From contig CAAEON010000030.1 in assembly GCA_900757615.1 (NCBI GenBank), positions 62,001 through 126,000 of the forward strand: a stretch of DNA of 64,000 nucleotides, in the 5' to 3' direction. Source of the DNA: an uncultured Collinsella sp. GTDB lineage: Bacteria > Actinomycetota > Coriobacteriia > Coriobacteriales > Coriobacteriaceae. The notes below the pieces were generated by a model, which was not told the origin of the DNA, searched no databases, and saw only the letters and a list, made by a program, of their open reading frames with translations. Made by a program: the position numbers and the translations under genes. Positions 1 to 8,953 of the stretch are shown here, one piece after another (within the stretch, counting starts at the first letter, position 1; the number at the start of each line of letters is the position of its first letter).

Positions 1-195
1 TCCCGTCGTTCCACCGCTCTGGGTATCCGCTGGATCGTCAACTTCTCCCGCGCTCGCAAGGAGAAGACCATGGCCGAGCGTCTCGCCAACGAGATCCTCG
101 ACGCCTCCAACGGCCTGGGCGCTTCCGTCAAGAAGCGTGAGGACGTCTTCAAGATGGCCGAGGCCAACCGCGCGTTCTCTCACTATCGTTGGTAA
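1..195 (+). CDS. rpsG: 30S ribosomal protein S7, C-terminal part
   Basis: The first 65 codons read in frame to a TAA stop at 193-195 and end in SHYRW, the typical C-terminus of bacterial S7, which binds the 3' major domain of 16S rRNA and nucleates assembly of the 30S head. The stretch contains the late helices (GIRWIVNFSRARKEKTMAERL). The start lies outside the window. fusA follows 19 bases later, the usual str-operon order rpsL-rpsG-fusA. Confidence 0.95.
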   Translation, partial: SRRSTALGIRWIVNFSRARKEKTMAERLANEILDASNGLGASVKKREDVFKMAEANRAFSHYRW

Positions 196-214
196 GTTAA
201 GGTAAGGAACTAAC

Positions 215-2314
215 ATGGCTAAGCCTAAGTACAAGCTTTCCGATACCCGTAACATCGGCATCATGGCTCACATCGATGCCGGTAAGACCACCACGACCGA
301 GCGTATTCTTTACTACACCGGTAAGACCCACAAGATCGGTGAGGTCCATGAGGGCGCTGCCACCATGGACTGGATGGTTCAGGAGCAGGAGCGCGGCGTA
401 ACCATTACCTCCGCTGCTACCACGTGCTTCTGGAACAAGGACGGTAAGGACTACCGCATCCAGATCATCGACACCCCGGGCCACGTTGACTTCACCGCCG
501 AGGTCGAGCGCTGCCTGCGCGTCCTCGATGGCGCTGTCGCCGTCTTCGACGCCGTTGCCGGCGTTCAGCCCCAGTCTGAGACCGTTTGGCGTCAGGCTTC
601 TACCTTCAACGTCCCCCGCATCGCCTTCATCAACAAGTATGACCGCGTGGGCGCTGACTTCTTCAACGCTATCGAGACCATGAAGGATCGTCTCGACGCC
701 AACGCCGTGGCCGCTCAGGTCCCGATGGGCGCCGAGGACAACTTCTGGGGCGTCATCGACCTGGTCACCATGACTGCTTGGGACTTCAAGGCCGACGACA
801 AGGGCATGACCTACCCCGAGCCGATGGACGAGATCCCGGCTGAGTTCGCCGACATCGCTGCCACCAAGCGCGAGGAGCTCCTCGACGCTGCTGCCAGCTT
901 TGACGACGAGCTCATGGAGAAGATCCTCATGGAGGAGGACTTCACCGTCGAGGAGCTTAAGGCTGCTCTGCGCAAGGGCGTTCTGGCCAACGAGCTCAAC
1001 CTCGTCTTCGTGGGCTCCGCCTACAAGAACAAGGGCGTCCAGGAGCTGCTCGACGCTGTCGTCGACTACCTGCCCAGCCCGCTCGACGTCGAGGCCGTTA
1101 CCGGTACCGATCCGGACACCGGCGAGGAGATCGAGCGTCATCCTTCCTTCGACGAGCCCTTCTCCGGCCTGGTCTTCAAGATCATGACCGACCCGTTCGT
1201 CGGTAAGCTCACCTACGTCCGCGTTTACTCCGGCCGCGCCGAGTCCGGCTCCTACGTTGTCAACGCTTCCAACGGTCAGCGCGAGCGCCTCGGCCGCATC
1301 CTCGAGATGAACGCCGCCGAGCGTATCGACCGTGACGACGCCGCTGCCGGCGACATCGTCGCTTGCGTCGGCTTCAAGAACTCCACCACCGGTGACACCC
1401 TGTGCGCCGAGGGCAAGGAGATCGTCCTCGAGAAGATCGAGTTCGCTAAGCCCGTTATCGACGTTGCCATCGAGCCCAAGACCAAGGCCGAGCAGGACAA
1501 GATGTCCCTGGCTCTGACCAAGCTCGCCGAGGAGGACCCGACCTTCCAGGTGTCCACCAACCACGAGACCGGCCAGACCATCATCGCCGGCATGGGCGAG
1601 CTGCACCTCGAGATCATCGTCGACCGTCTGCTTCGTGAGTTCAAGGTTGACGCTAACGTTGGTAAGCCCCAGGTTGCCTACCGCGAGACCGCTGGTCACG
1701 ACGTCGAGAAGGCTGAGGGCAAGTTCGTCCGTCAGTCCGGTGGTCGCGGTCAGTACGGCCACGCCGTCATCAAGCTCGAGAAGATGGAGGAGGGCTTCGG
1801 CTACGAGTTCGTCAACGCTATCGTCGGCGGCGTCGTGCCCAAGGAGTACATCCCGTCCATCGACAAGGGCATCCAGGAGGCCCTGAACACCGGTGTTATC
1901 GCCGGCTTCCCGGTCCTCGACGTTAAGGTCACCCTGTTCGACGGTTCTTACCACGAGGTCGACTCCTCCGAGGCCGCCTTCAAGATCGCCGGTTCCATGG
2001 CTATCAAGGACGCTCTCAAGAAGTCCGATCCGCAGCTGCTCGAGCCGATCATGGCTGTCGAGGTCGAGACCCCCGAGCAGTACATGGGCGACGTTATGGG
2101 CAACCTCTCCGGTCGCCGCGGCAAGATCGAGGGCATGGAGGATCGCAAGAACAGCAAGCTCATCCGTGCCAAGGTGCCGCTGGGCGAGATGTTCGGTTAC
2201 GCTACCGACCTTCGCTCCCAGACCCAGGGCCGTGCATCCTACACGATGCAGTTCGACTCTTATGAGCCCGCGCCCAAGTCCATCGTGGACGAGGTCATGA
2301 GCAAGAACGCCTAA
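215..2314 (+). CDS. fusA: Elongation factor G
   Basis: A 699-residue translational GTPase that drives ribosomal translocation and, with RRF, ribosome recycling. The G1 motif AHIDAGKTTT is near the N-terminus, the G3 motif DTPGHVDF lies near residue 90, and the G4 motif reads NKYD around residue 140, where NKMD is usual. Length and full domain complement (GTPase, domain II, domains III-V ending MSKNA) match the family. The ATG at 215 follows AAGGTAAGGAAC. It follows rpsG closely. The next gene is rpsJ; no tuf gene lies between them, although tuf often does in other bacteria. Confidence 0.98.
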   Translation: MAKPKYKLSDTRNIGIMAHIDAGKTTTTERILYYTGKTHKIGEVHEGAATMDWMVQEQERGVTITSAATTCFWNKDGKDYRIQIIDTPGHVDFTAEVERCLRVLDGAVAVFDAVAGVQPQSETVWRQASTFNVPRIAFINKYDRVGADFFNAIETMKDRLDANAVAAQVPMGAEDNFWGVIDLVTMTAWDFKADDKGMTYPEPMDEIPAEFADIAATKREELLDAAASFDDELMEKILMEEDFTVEELKAALRKGVLANELNLVFVGSAYKNKGVQELLDAVVDYLPSPLDVEAVTGTDPDTGEEIERHPSFDEPFSGLVFKIMTDPFVGKLTYVRVYSGRAESGSYVVNASNGQRERLGRILEMNAAERIDRDDAAAGDIVACVGFKNSTTGDTLCAEGKEIVLEKIEFAKPVIDVAIEPKTKAEQDKMSLALTKLAEEDPTFQVSTNHETGQTIIAGMGELHLEIIVDRLLREFKVDANVGKPQVAYRETAGHDVEKAEGKFVRQSGGRGQYGHAVIKLEKMEEGFGYEFVNAIVGGVVPKEYIPSIDKGIQEALNTGVIAGFPVLDVKVTLFDGSYHEVDSSEAAFKIAGSMAIKDALKKSDPQLLEPIMAVEVETPEQYMGDVMGNLSGRRGKIEGMEDRKNSKLIRAKVPLGEMFGYATDLRSQTQGRASYTMQFDSYEPAPKSIVDEVMSKNA

Positions 2315-2374
2315 GTTCGAGCTCCCTGTTACGTAATCCGCGAGATCATCTCTCGCACTCTTTGGAGGTTTAAG

Positions 2375-2683
2375 TTGGCTACCCAGAAGATCCGCATTCG
2401 CCTCAAGGGCTATGATCACGAGGTCGTCGATCAGTCCGCGAAGCTCATCGTCGAGACCGCTCAGAAGACCGGCGCTCGCGTTTCCGGTCCTGTCCCCCTG
2501 CCCACCGAGCGCAACCTGTACACGGTTATCCGCTCGCCGCACGTGAACAAGGACTCCCGTGAGCAGTTCGAGATGCGCACCCACAAGCGCCTCATCGACA
2601 TCCTCGACCCCACCTCGGGCACCGTTGATTCGCTTATGCGTCTCGACCTCCCCGCTGGCGTCGACATCGACATCAAGCTCTAA
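2375..2683 (+). CDS. rpsJ: 30S ribosomal protein S10
   Basis: 102 residues, the normal length for S10, a 30S head protein that also serves as NusE in antitermination complexes. The sequence IRIRLKGYDHEVVDQSAKLIVETA and the loop FEMRTHKRLIDILDP are diagnostic. The start is TTG at 2375, preceded by a good GGAGGT at 2363-2368. In most bacteria rpsJ begins the S10 operon and is followed by rplC. Here a terminator follows within 25 bases and rplC is 14 kb away. Confidence 0.97.
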   Translation: MATQKIRIRLKGYDHEVVDQSAKLIVETAQKTGARVSGPVPLPTERNLYTVIRSPHVNKDSREQFEMRTHKRLIDILDPTSGTVDSLMRLDLPAGVDIDIKL

Positions 2684-2703
2684 GCGATATCGCTCATAGC
2701 TTA

Positions 2704-2743
2704 CAGAGCCCCGCTGCCATTACGGTAGCGGGGCTCTTTTGTT
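2704..2743 (+). terminator. Rho-independent terminator after rpsJ
   Basis: GAGCCCCGCTGCC and GGTAGCGGGGCTC form a 13-bp GC-rich stem with an ATTAC loop, followed by TTTTGTTTT. It closes the rpsG-fusA-rpsJ unit and separates it from the convergent birA gene. Confidence 0.9.
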
Positions 2744-2799
2744 TTGCATGATAGCCTTGGGGGACCGGGTAATGCTGTCGAGCGGGGGGCTGTGGCGCC

Positions 2800-3576
2800 T
2801 TATTTACCCATCGGACGCAGCGATGCCTCCGCAAAATGGAAGGATCGCAGGCCGTCTTCCGTTTCGATACACGCGCGACCAAAGGCATCGACCGTTTGAA
2901 AGATGCCACGCGCCAGCTCGTCACCGGCAGTGGAACGGGCGATAACGTGCTCCCCAATCCAATTGAGATGAGCGACATAATCATCGTGGACGGGCGCGAT
3001 CGGTCCGGCGTCTTCTTCCATGGCGTTGAGCAGATCTGCCCATGTGCCTACGGCGTTCACGACCGCGTGATGGACCTCCTTGAGTAGCACATCGACGGTG
3101 GGAACATTCTCGTTGAGGTCTGAGAGGCCGATTGCCGGCAGGCCGCCATCGGGAACCTCCGAGGGCACATAGTTCACATTGACGCCAATGCCGCAGACGG
3201 CGAAGGGTTTGCCTTCGTTATCGCGTGCTGCCTCGACTAAGATGCCGCCAAGTTTGCGCCCTCGAGCGACCAAGTCGTTGGGCCATTTGAGGCCAATCTC
3301 GTTTGCAAGACCCTGTTTTTCGAGCGCCTCGAGCACCGCTAGGCCGCTGACGGCAGCAAGACCAGAGTACTTCGCAGGATTAACGCATGGACGCAGGACA
3401 ATCGAAAGCAATAGGTTGCCGGCGGTTGAATCCCACTTGTGGCCGCGCCGGCCGCGTCCTGCTGTCTGAGCCCGGGCGGCAAGTCCTGTGCCGTGCGGCG
3501 CTCCCTGTTTTCCTGCTTCGAGCAGGTCATCGTTGGTCGATCCGGTTACGTCGACTATCGTTAATTTGGCATCCAT
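2800..3576 (-). CDS. birA: Biotin--[acetyl-CoA-carboxylase] ligase, catalytic domain only
   Basis: 258 residues starting MDAKLTIVDVTGSTND. The start ATG at 3574-3576 is chosen because GGAGGT lies at ideal spacing just upstream (minus strand). The STND motif, GRGRRGHKW (biotinyl-AMP loop) and KWPND are classic biotin protein ligase signatures. There is no N-terminal winged helix, so this is a monofunctional type without the DNA-binding repressor domain of E. coli BirA. The enzyme attaches biotin to AccB, encoded at 8954 in the divergent fab/acc operon, which explains the linkage. The intergenic region holds operator-like palindromes that could affect both directions. Confidence 0.93.
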   Translation of the reverse strand: MDAKLTIVDVTGSTNDDLLEAGKQGAPHGTGLAARAQTAGRGRRGHKWDSTAGNLLLSIVLRPCVNPAKYSGLAAVSGLAVLEALEKQGLANEIGLKWPNDLVARGRKLGGILVEAARDNEGKPFAVCGIGVNVNYVPSEVPDGGLPAIGLSDLNENVPTVDVLLKEVHHAVVNAVGTWADLLNAMEEDAGPIAPVHDDYVAHLNWIGEHVIARSTAGDELARGIFQTVDAFGRACIETEDGLRSFHFAEASLRPMGK

Positions 3577-3668
3577 AACGGCTGCTACCTCCTTAATGAA
3601 TAAGTGAATAACGCAATGGTGTCGAGAGAGACACAATGTGAAGCCTTTGTCGCATTTGGACAATTTAA

Positions 3669-3684
3669 TGTTAACACGTTAACA
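3669..3684. promoter_or_regulatory. Palindromic operator 1 upstream of fabH
   Basis: TGTTAACACGTTAACA is a palindrome with 7-bp arms (TGTTAAC/GTTAACA) around AC. It overlaps a possible -35 of the fabH promoter; a -10-like TATCCT sits at 3700-3705. A 14/16 copy lies at 3717-3732. The arrangement suggests repression of the fatty acid operon by a dimeric regulator. No FapR, FabT or other regulator gene is adjacent, and the local BirA lacks a DNA-binding domain, so the binding protein is unknown. Confidence 0.6.
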
Positions 3685-3716
3685 ACGACTGAAATGCGCT
3701 ATCCTCTCTTGGTCGA

Positions 3717-3732
3717 TGTAAACACGTCAACA
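3717..3732. promoter_or_regulatory. Palindromic operator 2 upstream of fabH
   Basis: TGTAAACACGTCAACA matches operator 1 at 14 of 16 positions. It lies just downstream of the predicted transcription start and about 9 bases before the fabH ribosome binding site (AAAGGAGG). The start-to-start distance between the two copies is 48 bp. Confidence 0.5.
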
Positions 3733-3750
3733 ACTCAAAGGAGGTTAGTG

Positions 3751-4710
3751 ATGGGTTTCACGATTCTTGGAACAGGCTCGGCGCTTCCTAAGCGCAGTGT
3801 TTCCAATGACGAGCTGTCCGAGTTCCTCGATACCTCGGATGAGTGGATTTTTATCCGCACAGGTATCAAGAGCCGCCATGTATGCACCACCGAGTCACTT
3901 GACGACCTTGCCGTAGCGGCGAGCGAGCGGGCACTCCAGGTGTCCGGAATCGACGCGAGCCAGCTGGATTTGATCGTCTGCTCGACGACGACGGGTGACC
4001 ACCTTGTTCCCGCCGAGGCGTGTGCCGTTGCTGAGCGACTGGGCGCGACGTGCCCTGCCTTCGATGTCTCGGCTGCCTGCGCCGGCTTCGTATTTGCGCT
4101 CGATGTTGCCGAGGGCTATATCGCCCGAGGACGAGCCAAGCATGTGCTTGTCGTTGCCGCCGAGCAGATGACGCGCGCGCTCGACTGGACCGACCGCGCC
4201 ACCTGTGTGCTCTTTGGCGATGGGGCAGGCGCCGCGGTGATTGAGGCTGGGGGAGACAGCCCCCTTGCCGTTGAGCTTTCGACGGCGCCCGACGTCGAGA
4301 CGTTGTGCGTTCCCGGTCTGGTCGGCACCTCGCCGTTTAAGGCCTCCGCAGATAGCGAGAGCGTGCTGTCCATGAATGGCCGCCGCGTGTTCAAGTTCGG
4401 CGTCAACGCGATTTGCGACACGGTCCATAAGCTTGCGAGCGATGCGGGCATTTCGGTCGAGGACATCGACCATTTTGTATTCCATCAGGCTAACGAACGA
4501 ATCCTGAGTCAGGCGGTCAAGCGCCTCGGTGTGCCAGACAAGCGCGTGGTTCGAACGCTGCGCGAGACCGGCAACATTTCGAGCGCCTGCATTCCTCTTG
4601 CGCTTGACCGACTGGCACGCACCGACGCACTGAATGCGGGCGACACCATCGCCTTGGTTGGATTTGGCGCCGGTCTGGATATAGGTGGCTATCTGCTTCG
4701 TTGGAAGTAG
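3751..4710 (+). CDS. fabH: Beta-ketoacyl-ACP synthase III
   Basis: 319 residues. FabH condenses acetyl-CoA (or a branched primer) with malonyl-ACP and starts each fatty acid chain. The catalytic triad is visible: Cys110 in DVSAACAGF, His245 in FHQAN and Asn275 in ETGNISSA. The ATG at 3751 is chosen over earlier in-frame codons because AAAGGAGG stands directly before it and the protein then begins MGFTILGTGSALP, as in the family. It is first in the fab/acc operon; acpP follows after 51 bases. Confidence 0.96.
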   Translation: MGFTILGTGSALPKRSVSNDELSEFLDTSDEWIFIRTGIKSRHVCTTESLDDLAVAASERALQVSGIDASQLDLIVCSTTTGDHLVPAEACAVAERLGATCPAFDVSAACAGFVFALDVAEGYIARGRAKHVLVVAAEQMTRALDWTDRATCVLFGDGAGAAVIEAGGDSPLAVELSTAPDVETLCVPGLVGTSPFKASADSESVLSMNGRRVFKFGVNAICDTVHKLASDAGISVEDIDHFVFHQANERILSQAVKRLGVPDKRVVRTLRETGNISSACIPLALDRLARTDALNAGDTIALVGFGAGLDIGGYLLRWK

Positions 4711-4761
4711 TCGCACATAGGAAATAAAAACGCCCTAGGGCACAACCAAAGGAGAACTACC

Positions 4762-4998
4762 ATGGCAGATCAGAAGACCTTCGAGCGCGTTTGCGACGTT
4801 ATCCGCGAGACCGCTGGCCTTGACGACGTCGAGATGAAGCCCGAGTCCACGCTCGAGGAGATTGGCCTCGACAGCCTGGGCACCGTCGAGATTCTCGTCG
4901 CCGTCGAGGACGAGTTTGGCATCCAGCTCGATACCGAGGAGAACCCCAAGACGGTCGGCGAGTTCGCCGATACGGTCGAGGCGGCATTGGAGAAGTAG
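4762..4998 (+). CDS. acpP: Acyl carrier protein
   Basis: 78 residues, acidic, with the phosphopantetheine attachment site Ser38 in GLDSLGTVE. It carries growing acyl chains between the Fab enzymes encoded around it. AAAGGAGAA precedes the ATG. It lies two bases before fabK, which fits translational coupling. Confidence 0.97.
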   Translation: MADQKTFERVCDVIRETAGLDDVEMKPESTLEEIGLDSLGTVEILVAVEDEFGIQLDTEENPKTVGEFADTVEAALEK

Positions 4999-5000
4999 AG

Positions 5001-5945
5001 ATGCTCAAGACTCCTCTCTGCGATCTGCTCGGCATCGAAAAGCCTGTATTCCAGGGTGGCATGGCCTGGATTGCCGACGCCTCGCTGGCATCTGCCGTGT
5101 CCGAGGCGGGCGGCCTAGGCATCATCGCGGCTATGAATGCCGACGCCAACTGGCTTCGCGACCAGATTCACGAGCTGCGCGCCAAGACGGATAAGCCCTT
5201 TGGCGTCAACGTCATGCTCATGAGCCCGTTTGCCGACGGGGTCGCGCAGGTCGTGATTGACGAGCGAGTGCCGGTCGTCGTGACGGGCGCCGGCAATCCC
5301 GCCAAGTACATGAAGGCGTGGAACGAGGCGGGCATCAAGGTCATCCCGGTCGTTGCCTCGGTGGCGCTGGCACGCCTCGTGGCGCGTCGTGGAGCCACTG
5401 CCGTGGTTGCCGAGGGCACCGAATCGGGCGGCCATATTGGCGAGACTTCGACGATGGCCCTTGTCCCGCAGGTTGTCGATGCGGTCGATATTCCCGTGGT
5501 TGCGGCTGGCGGCATCGCCGATGGCCGCGGTGTGGCGGCCGCCTTTATGCTCGGTGCCGCCGGCGTGCAGGTGGGAACACGCTTTCTGGTCGCAAACGAG
5601 TGCACCGTATCGGAGCAGTACAAAGAGCTGGTGCTCAAGGCGGGCGACACGTCGACGCGTGCGACCGGACGCTCGACGGGGCATCCGGTTCGCGCCCTCA
5701 AGAGCCCCTTCACTAACGCGTATGCCAAGAGCGAGGCGGCGGGCGCAAATGCCGAGGAACTCGAGGCCATGGGCACGGGCGCGCTTCGTAAAGCCGCAAA
5801 GGACGGTAATTACGAAGAGGGCTCGTATCTGTGCGGACAGATTGCTGGCATGGTCAACGAACGCCAAAGTGCACGCGAAATCGTCGACGATCTGGTCGAT
5901 GGCGCCGAGCATGTCCTGAAGGGTGCGTCAGCATGGGTAGCGTAG
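5001..5945 (+). CDS. fabK: Enoyl-ACP reductase II (FMN-dependent)
   Basis: 314 residues of the FabK/2-nitropropane dioxygenase TIM-barrel family, which uses FMN and NAD(P)H to reduce trans-2-enoyl-ACP in the last step of each elongation cycle. The N-terminus (LCDLLGIEKPVFQGGMAWIADASLASAVSEAGGLGIIAA) and the GTESGGHIG and AAGGIADGRG phosphate-binding segments are typical. No FabI-type reductase is present in the operon, so this is the expected enoyl reductase. Its 3' end overlaps fabD by 13 bases. Confidence 0.93.
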   Translation: MLKTPLCDLLGIEKPVFQGGMAWIADASLASAVSEAGGLGIIAAMNADANWLRDQIHELRAKTDKPFGVNVMLMSPFADGVAQVVIDERVPVVVTGAGNPAKYMKAWNEAGIKVIPVVASVALARLVARRGATAVVAEGTESGGHIGETSTMALVPQVVDAVDIPVVAAGGIADGRGVAAAFMLGAAGVQVGTRFLVANECTVSEQYKELVLKAGDTSTRATGRSTGHPVRALKSPFTNAYAKSEAAGANAEELEAMGTGALRKAAKDGNYEEGSYLCGQIAGMVNERQSAREIVDDLVDGAEHVLKGASAWVA

Positions 5946-6859
5946 CGTTTCTGTTTGCCGGCCAGGGTGCCCAACACCCCGCGATGGGCGTCGACCTGAT
6001 CGAGGCATCGCCGGCGGCTGCCGAAGTGTTCGCCATTGCCGACGAGGTGCGCCCGGGGACCAGTGAGCAGTGCCGAAGCGCCTCCAAGGAGGAGCTCTCG
6101 CAGACCGAGAACACGCAGCCGTGCGTGTTCGTTCACGATCTGGCAGCGGCTGCCGCCCTGCGTGAGCGCGGCGTGGTACCTGCCGCCTGTGCGGGTTTTT
6201 CGCTTGGCGAGGTCGCCGCGCTCACCTTTGCGGGGGCGTTCGATACGCGAGTGGGCTTTGAGCTCGTGTGCGAGCGCGCGGCGCTGATGGCCGCGGCTGC
6301 CGAGCGTCATCCGGGCGGCATGCGCGCCGTCATCAAGCTCGATGCGGCGCAAGTCGAGAACCTGGCAAAACAGGCCGGCGAGGACTGCTGGCCGGTCAAC
6401 TACAACAGTCCGCAGCAGACGGTTGTTGCCGGACCGCCCGAGGCGCTGCAGGAGCTCGACGTCCTAGTAAAAGAGGCTGGCGGCCGCGCTATGAAAGTCG
6501 CGGTGTCGGGCGCATTTCATAGCCCCTATATGGCCGAGGCGACTGAGGGGCTGGCGACGTATATCCAAGCCGGCCACGCGCCGTCACCGCTGCTGATTCC
6601 GGTCATGGCAAACATGACGGCGGCGCCCTATCCGGCGGACCCGCGAGCGGCATCGGATGTCTTGGCCAATCAGGTGAGTCATGCCGTTCGTTGGGTCGAC
6701 ACGCTGCATGCTCTGCAGAATCAGGGCATCGACACGTTTATTGAGGTCGGCCCTGGCAAAACGCTGTCGGGCCTGGCCAAGCGTACGCTGAGCGACGTTC
6801 GCGTGTATTCGTGCGAAACGGCCGAGCAGGTCGCAGCTATTGCCGACGAGCTCGCATAG
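5933..6859 (+). CDS. fabD: Malonyl-CoA:ACP malonyltransferase
   Basis: 308 residues. It moves malonyl groups from CoA to ACP. The nucleophile is Ser90 in GFSLGEVAA and the partner His196 is in GAFHSPYM; EVGPGKTL near the C-terminus is conserved. The ATG at 5933 gives MGSVAFLFAGQGAQ, the family N-terminus. Longer in-frame starts would add an Arg-rich stretch that is only the shadow of fabK. It overlaps the fabK end by 13 bases. Confidence 0.95.
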   Translation: MGSVAFLFAGQGAQHPAMGVDLIEASPAAAEVFAIADEVRPGTSEQCRSASKEELSQTENTQPCVFVHDLAAAAALRERGVVPAACAGFSLGEVAALTFAGAFDTRVGFELVCERAALMAAAAERHPGGMRAVIKLDAAQVENLAKQAGEDCWPVNYNSPQQTVVAGPPEALQELDVLVKEAGGRAMKVAVSGAFHSPYMAEATEGLATYIQAGHAPSPLLIPVMANMTAAPYPADPRAASDVLANQVSHAVRWVDTLHALQNQGIDTFIEVGPGKTLSGLAKRTLSDVRVYSCETAEQVAAIADELA

Positions 6860-6889
6860 TCCACAGGGCTGTAACCCGAAAGGAATGAC

Positions 6890-7663
6890 ATGGGCAACTT
6901 GAACAACGGCGCGCTCGAGCGCAACGACTCACGTCGCGTGGCACTGGTCACGGGCGGCTCGCGGGGTATCGGCCGCGCCTGCGCTGTCGGTCTGGCGGAG
7001 GACGGCTTTGATATCGCCGTCGTCTATGCCGGCAGCGTCGATGCGGCGCGCGAGACGTGCGAAGCTTGTGAGGCGGTTGGCGCCACGGCACGCGCATATC
7101 AATGCGACGTGGCCGATCCCGCTGCCGTCAACGCGTGTGTGGAAGCGGTCCTCAACGACTTTGGTTCCATTTGGGCGCTCGTCAACAATGCCGGTATCAC
7201 CCGCGATGGCCTGCTCATGCGCATGGGCGATGACGCATTCGATCGCGTGCTCGATGTCAATCTCAAGGGAACATTCAATATGACGCGCGCGCTCACCAAG
7301 ACCTTTATGCGCCAGCGCGGCGGTTGCGTCGTCAACATGAGCTCGGTCGTGGGCCTGATGGGCAATGCCGGGCAAGCCAACTACGCTGCTTCCAAGGCGG
7401 GCGTGATAGGGCTTACCAAGGCGGTGGCGCGCGAGCTTGCGCCTCGTGGCGTACGAGCGAACGCGGTCGCCCCCGGGTTTGTCGAGACAGATATGACGGC
7501 AAAGCTCTCGGAGAAGGTGCGTACGGCAACCGAGGAACAGATTCCCCTTAAGCGCATGGCACGCCCCGAGGAAGTGGCCGGCGTGGTGCGCTTTTTAGCG
7601 AGTGATGCGGCTGCCTACATTACGGGCGAGGTCGTGCGCGTCGACGGCGGAATGGCGATGTAG
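6890..7663 (+). CDS. fabG: 3-oxoacyl-ACP reductase
   Basis: 257 residues, a short-chain dehydrogenase that reduces beta-ketoacyl-ACP with NADPH. The cofactor motif TGGSRGIGRA, the NNAG segment, the catalytic Ser in MSSVVG and YAASK (Tyr/Lys) are all present, ending YITGEVVRVDGGMAM. It starts about ten residues earlier than many homologues (MGNLNNGALERNDSRR) with AAAGGAA upstream. Sits between fabD and fabF. Confidence 0.95.
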   Translation: MGNLNNGALERNDSRRVALVTGGSRGIGRACAVGLAEDGFDIAVVYAGSVDAARETCEACEAVGATARAYQCDVADPAAVNACVEAVLNDFGSIWALVNNAGITRDGLLMRMGDDAFDRVLDVNLKGTFNMTRALTKTFMRQRGGCVVNMSSVVGLMGNAGQANYAASKAGVIGLTKAVARELAPRGVRANAVAPGFVETDMTAKLSEKVRTATEEQIPLKRMARPEEVAGVVRFLASDAAAYITGEVVRVDGGMAM

Positions 7664-7702
7664 AAACCAGGGCCGAAGAACGGCTTGGATGAGGAGACCA
7701 TG

Positions 7703-8950
7703 ATGGAACAGAGAGTTGCAATCACCGGCATCGGTGCCGTATCGCCGCTCGGCAACACCGCGCTTGCCACCTGGGCGGCCATGTGCGCCGGGACCTGTGG
7801 CATCGGCCCGATCACGCACTTCGATACCGATGCGTTTACCGTCAAGGTGGCGGCCGAAGTCAAGGGCTTTGACGGCAACGAGTACTTTGGCAAGCGTGAC
7901 GCCAAGCATCTCGATCCCTGCGTTCAGTTTGCGCTGGCGGCTTCGGACGAGGCCATGCACGATGCGGGCTTTGATGCCGAAGGCGCCATCGATCGCGAGC
8001 GCCTGGGCGTTTACGTGGGGTCGGGCGTGGGCGGCATGCAGACGCTCGTCGACAACGTCCATACGATTGCCGACCGTGGGCCCCGCCGCGCATCGCCTTA
8101 CATGATCGCGATGATGATCCCCAACATGGCATCGGGCAATATCGCAATCCGTCACAAGGCAAAGGGACCGACCCTGCCAGTCGTGACTGCGTGCGCGACC
8201 TCGGCCCATGCGGTGGGCGAGGCGTTCCGTGCTATCAAGCACGGCTATGTCGACGCGATCCTCGCGGGCGGTGCCGAGGCGGCCATTATCCCCGATGCTG
8301 TTGCAGGCTTTACGTCCTGCCGCGCATTGACCACCAACCCCGATCCCGCGACGGCCTGCCGCCCGTTCGACGCAGACCGCGATGGCTTTGTGATGGGTGA
8401 GGGCGCCTGCGTGCTGGTACTCGAGAGCATGGAGCATGCGCAGGCGCGCGGTGCGCACATTTATGCCGAGGTCGTGGGCTACGGCAACACCGATGATGCC
8501 TATCACATTACGAGCCCCGACCCCGATGCCGCCGGCATTGCCCGTGCGATATCGCTGGCGGTAGCCGAGGGCGACGTCAAGCCTTCCGAGGGTCTCTACA
8601 TCAACGCCCACGGCACCTCGACCAAGCTCAACGATTCGTCCGAGACGACAGGCATTAAGCGGGCGCTCGGCGAGGACGCGGCACGCGCCGCGCACGTCTC
8701 GTCGACCAAGTCGATGACCGGGCACATGATCGGTGCCACGGGTGCCATCGAGGTCATGGCCTGTGCCATGGCGCTCGAGCAGGGCGTGGTGCCCCCGACC
8801 ATTAACTACCACACGCCCGATCCCGCCTGCGATCTTGATTACACGCCTAATCGAGCGGTTCGCGCCGACCTTACCTGGGCGCTTTCGACCAACCTGGGCT
8901 TTGGCGGGCACAACGCCGCCATCGCGCTGCGTAGATATACGAGGAGCTAG
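7703..8950 (+). CDS. fabF: Beta-ketoacyl-ACP synthase II
   Basis: 415 residues, an elongating ketosynthase. The Cys164/His303/His341 triad is in TACATS, NAHGTST and TGHMIGATG, close to E. coli numbering. There are two consecutive ATG codons at 7700 and 7703. The second sits six bases after GAGGAG (7691-7696), so it is preferred; an upstream in-frame ATG at 7685 lacks such a site. accB begins four bases after the stop. Confidence 0.95.
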   Translation: MEQRVAITGIGAVSPLGNTALATWAAMCAGTCGIGPITHFDTDAFTVKVAAEVKGFDGNEYFGKRDAKHLDPCVQFALAASDEAMHDAGFDAEGAIDRERLGVYVGSGVGGMQTLVDNVHTIADRGPRRASPYMIAMMIPNMASGNIAIRHKAKGPTLPVVTACATSAHAVGEAFRAIKHGYVDAILAGGAEAAIIPDAVAGFTSCRALTTNPDPATACRPFDADRDGFVMGEGACVLVLESMEHAQARGAHIYAEVVGYGNTDDAYHITSPDPDAAGIARAISLAVAEGDVKPSEGLYINAHGTSTKLNDSSETTGIKRALGEDAARAAHVSSTKSMTGHMIGATGAIEVMACAMALEQGVVPPTINYHTPDPACDLDYTPNRAVRADLTWALSTNLGFGGHNAAIALRRYTRS

Positions 8951-8953
8951 AGC

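Noticed and set aside
197..2584. 795-codon open frame opposite fusA and other very long frames opposite rplB, ygfK and xdhD
   Set aside because: These are mirror frames caused by high GC and biased codons of strongly expressed genes. They are rich in Leu, Val, Asp and Gly and match no family.
3669..3684. The fabH palindrome as a BirA operator
   Set aside because: BirA operators have similar half sites but a spacer of about 15 bases, whereas here it is two. The BirA encoded next door lacks a DNA-binding domain.
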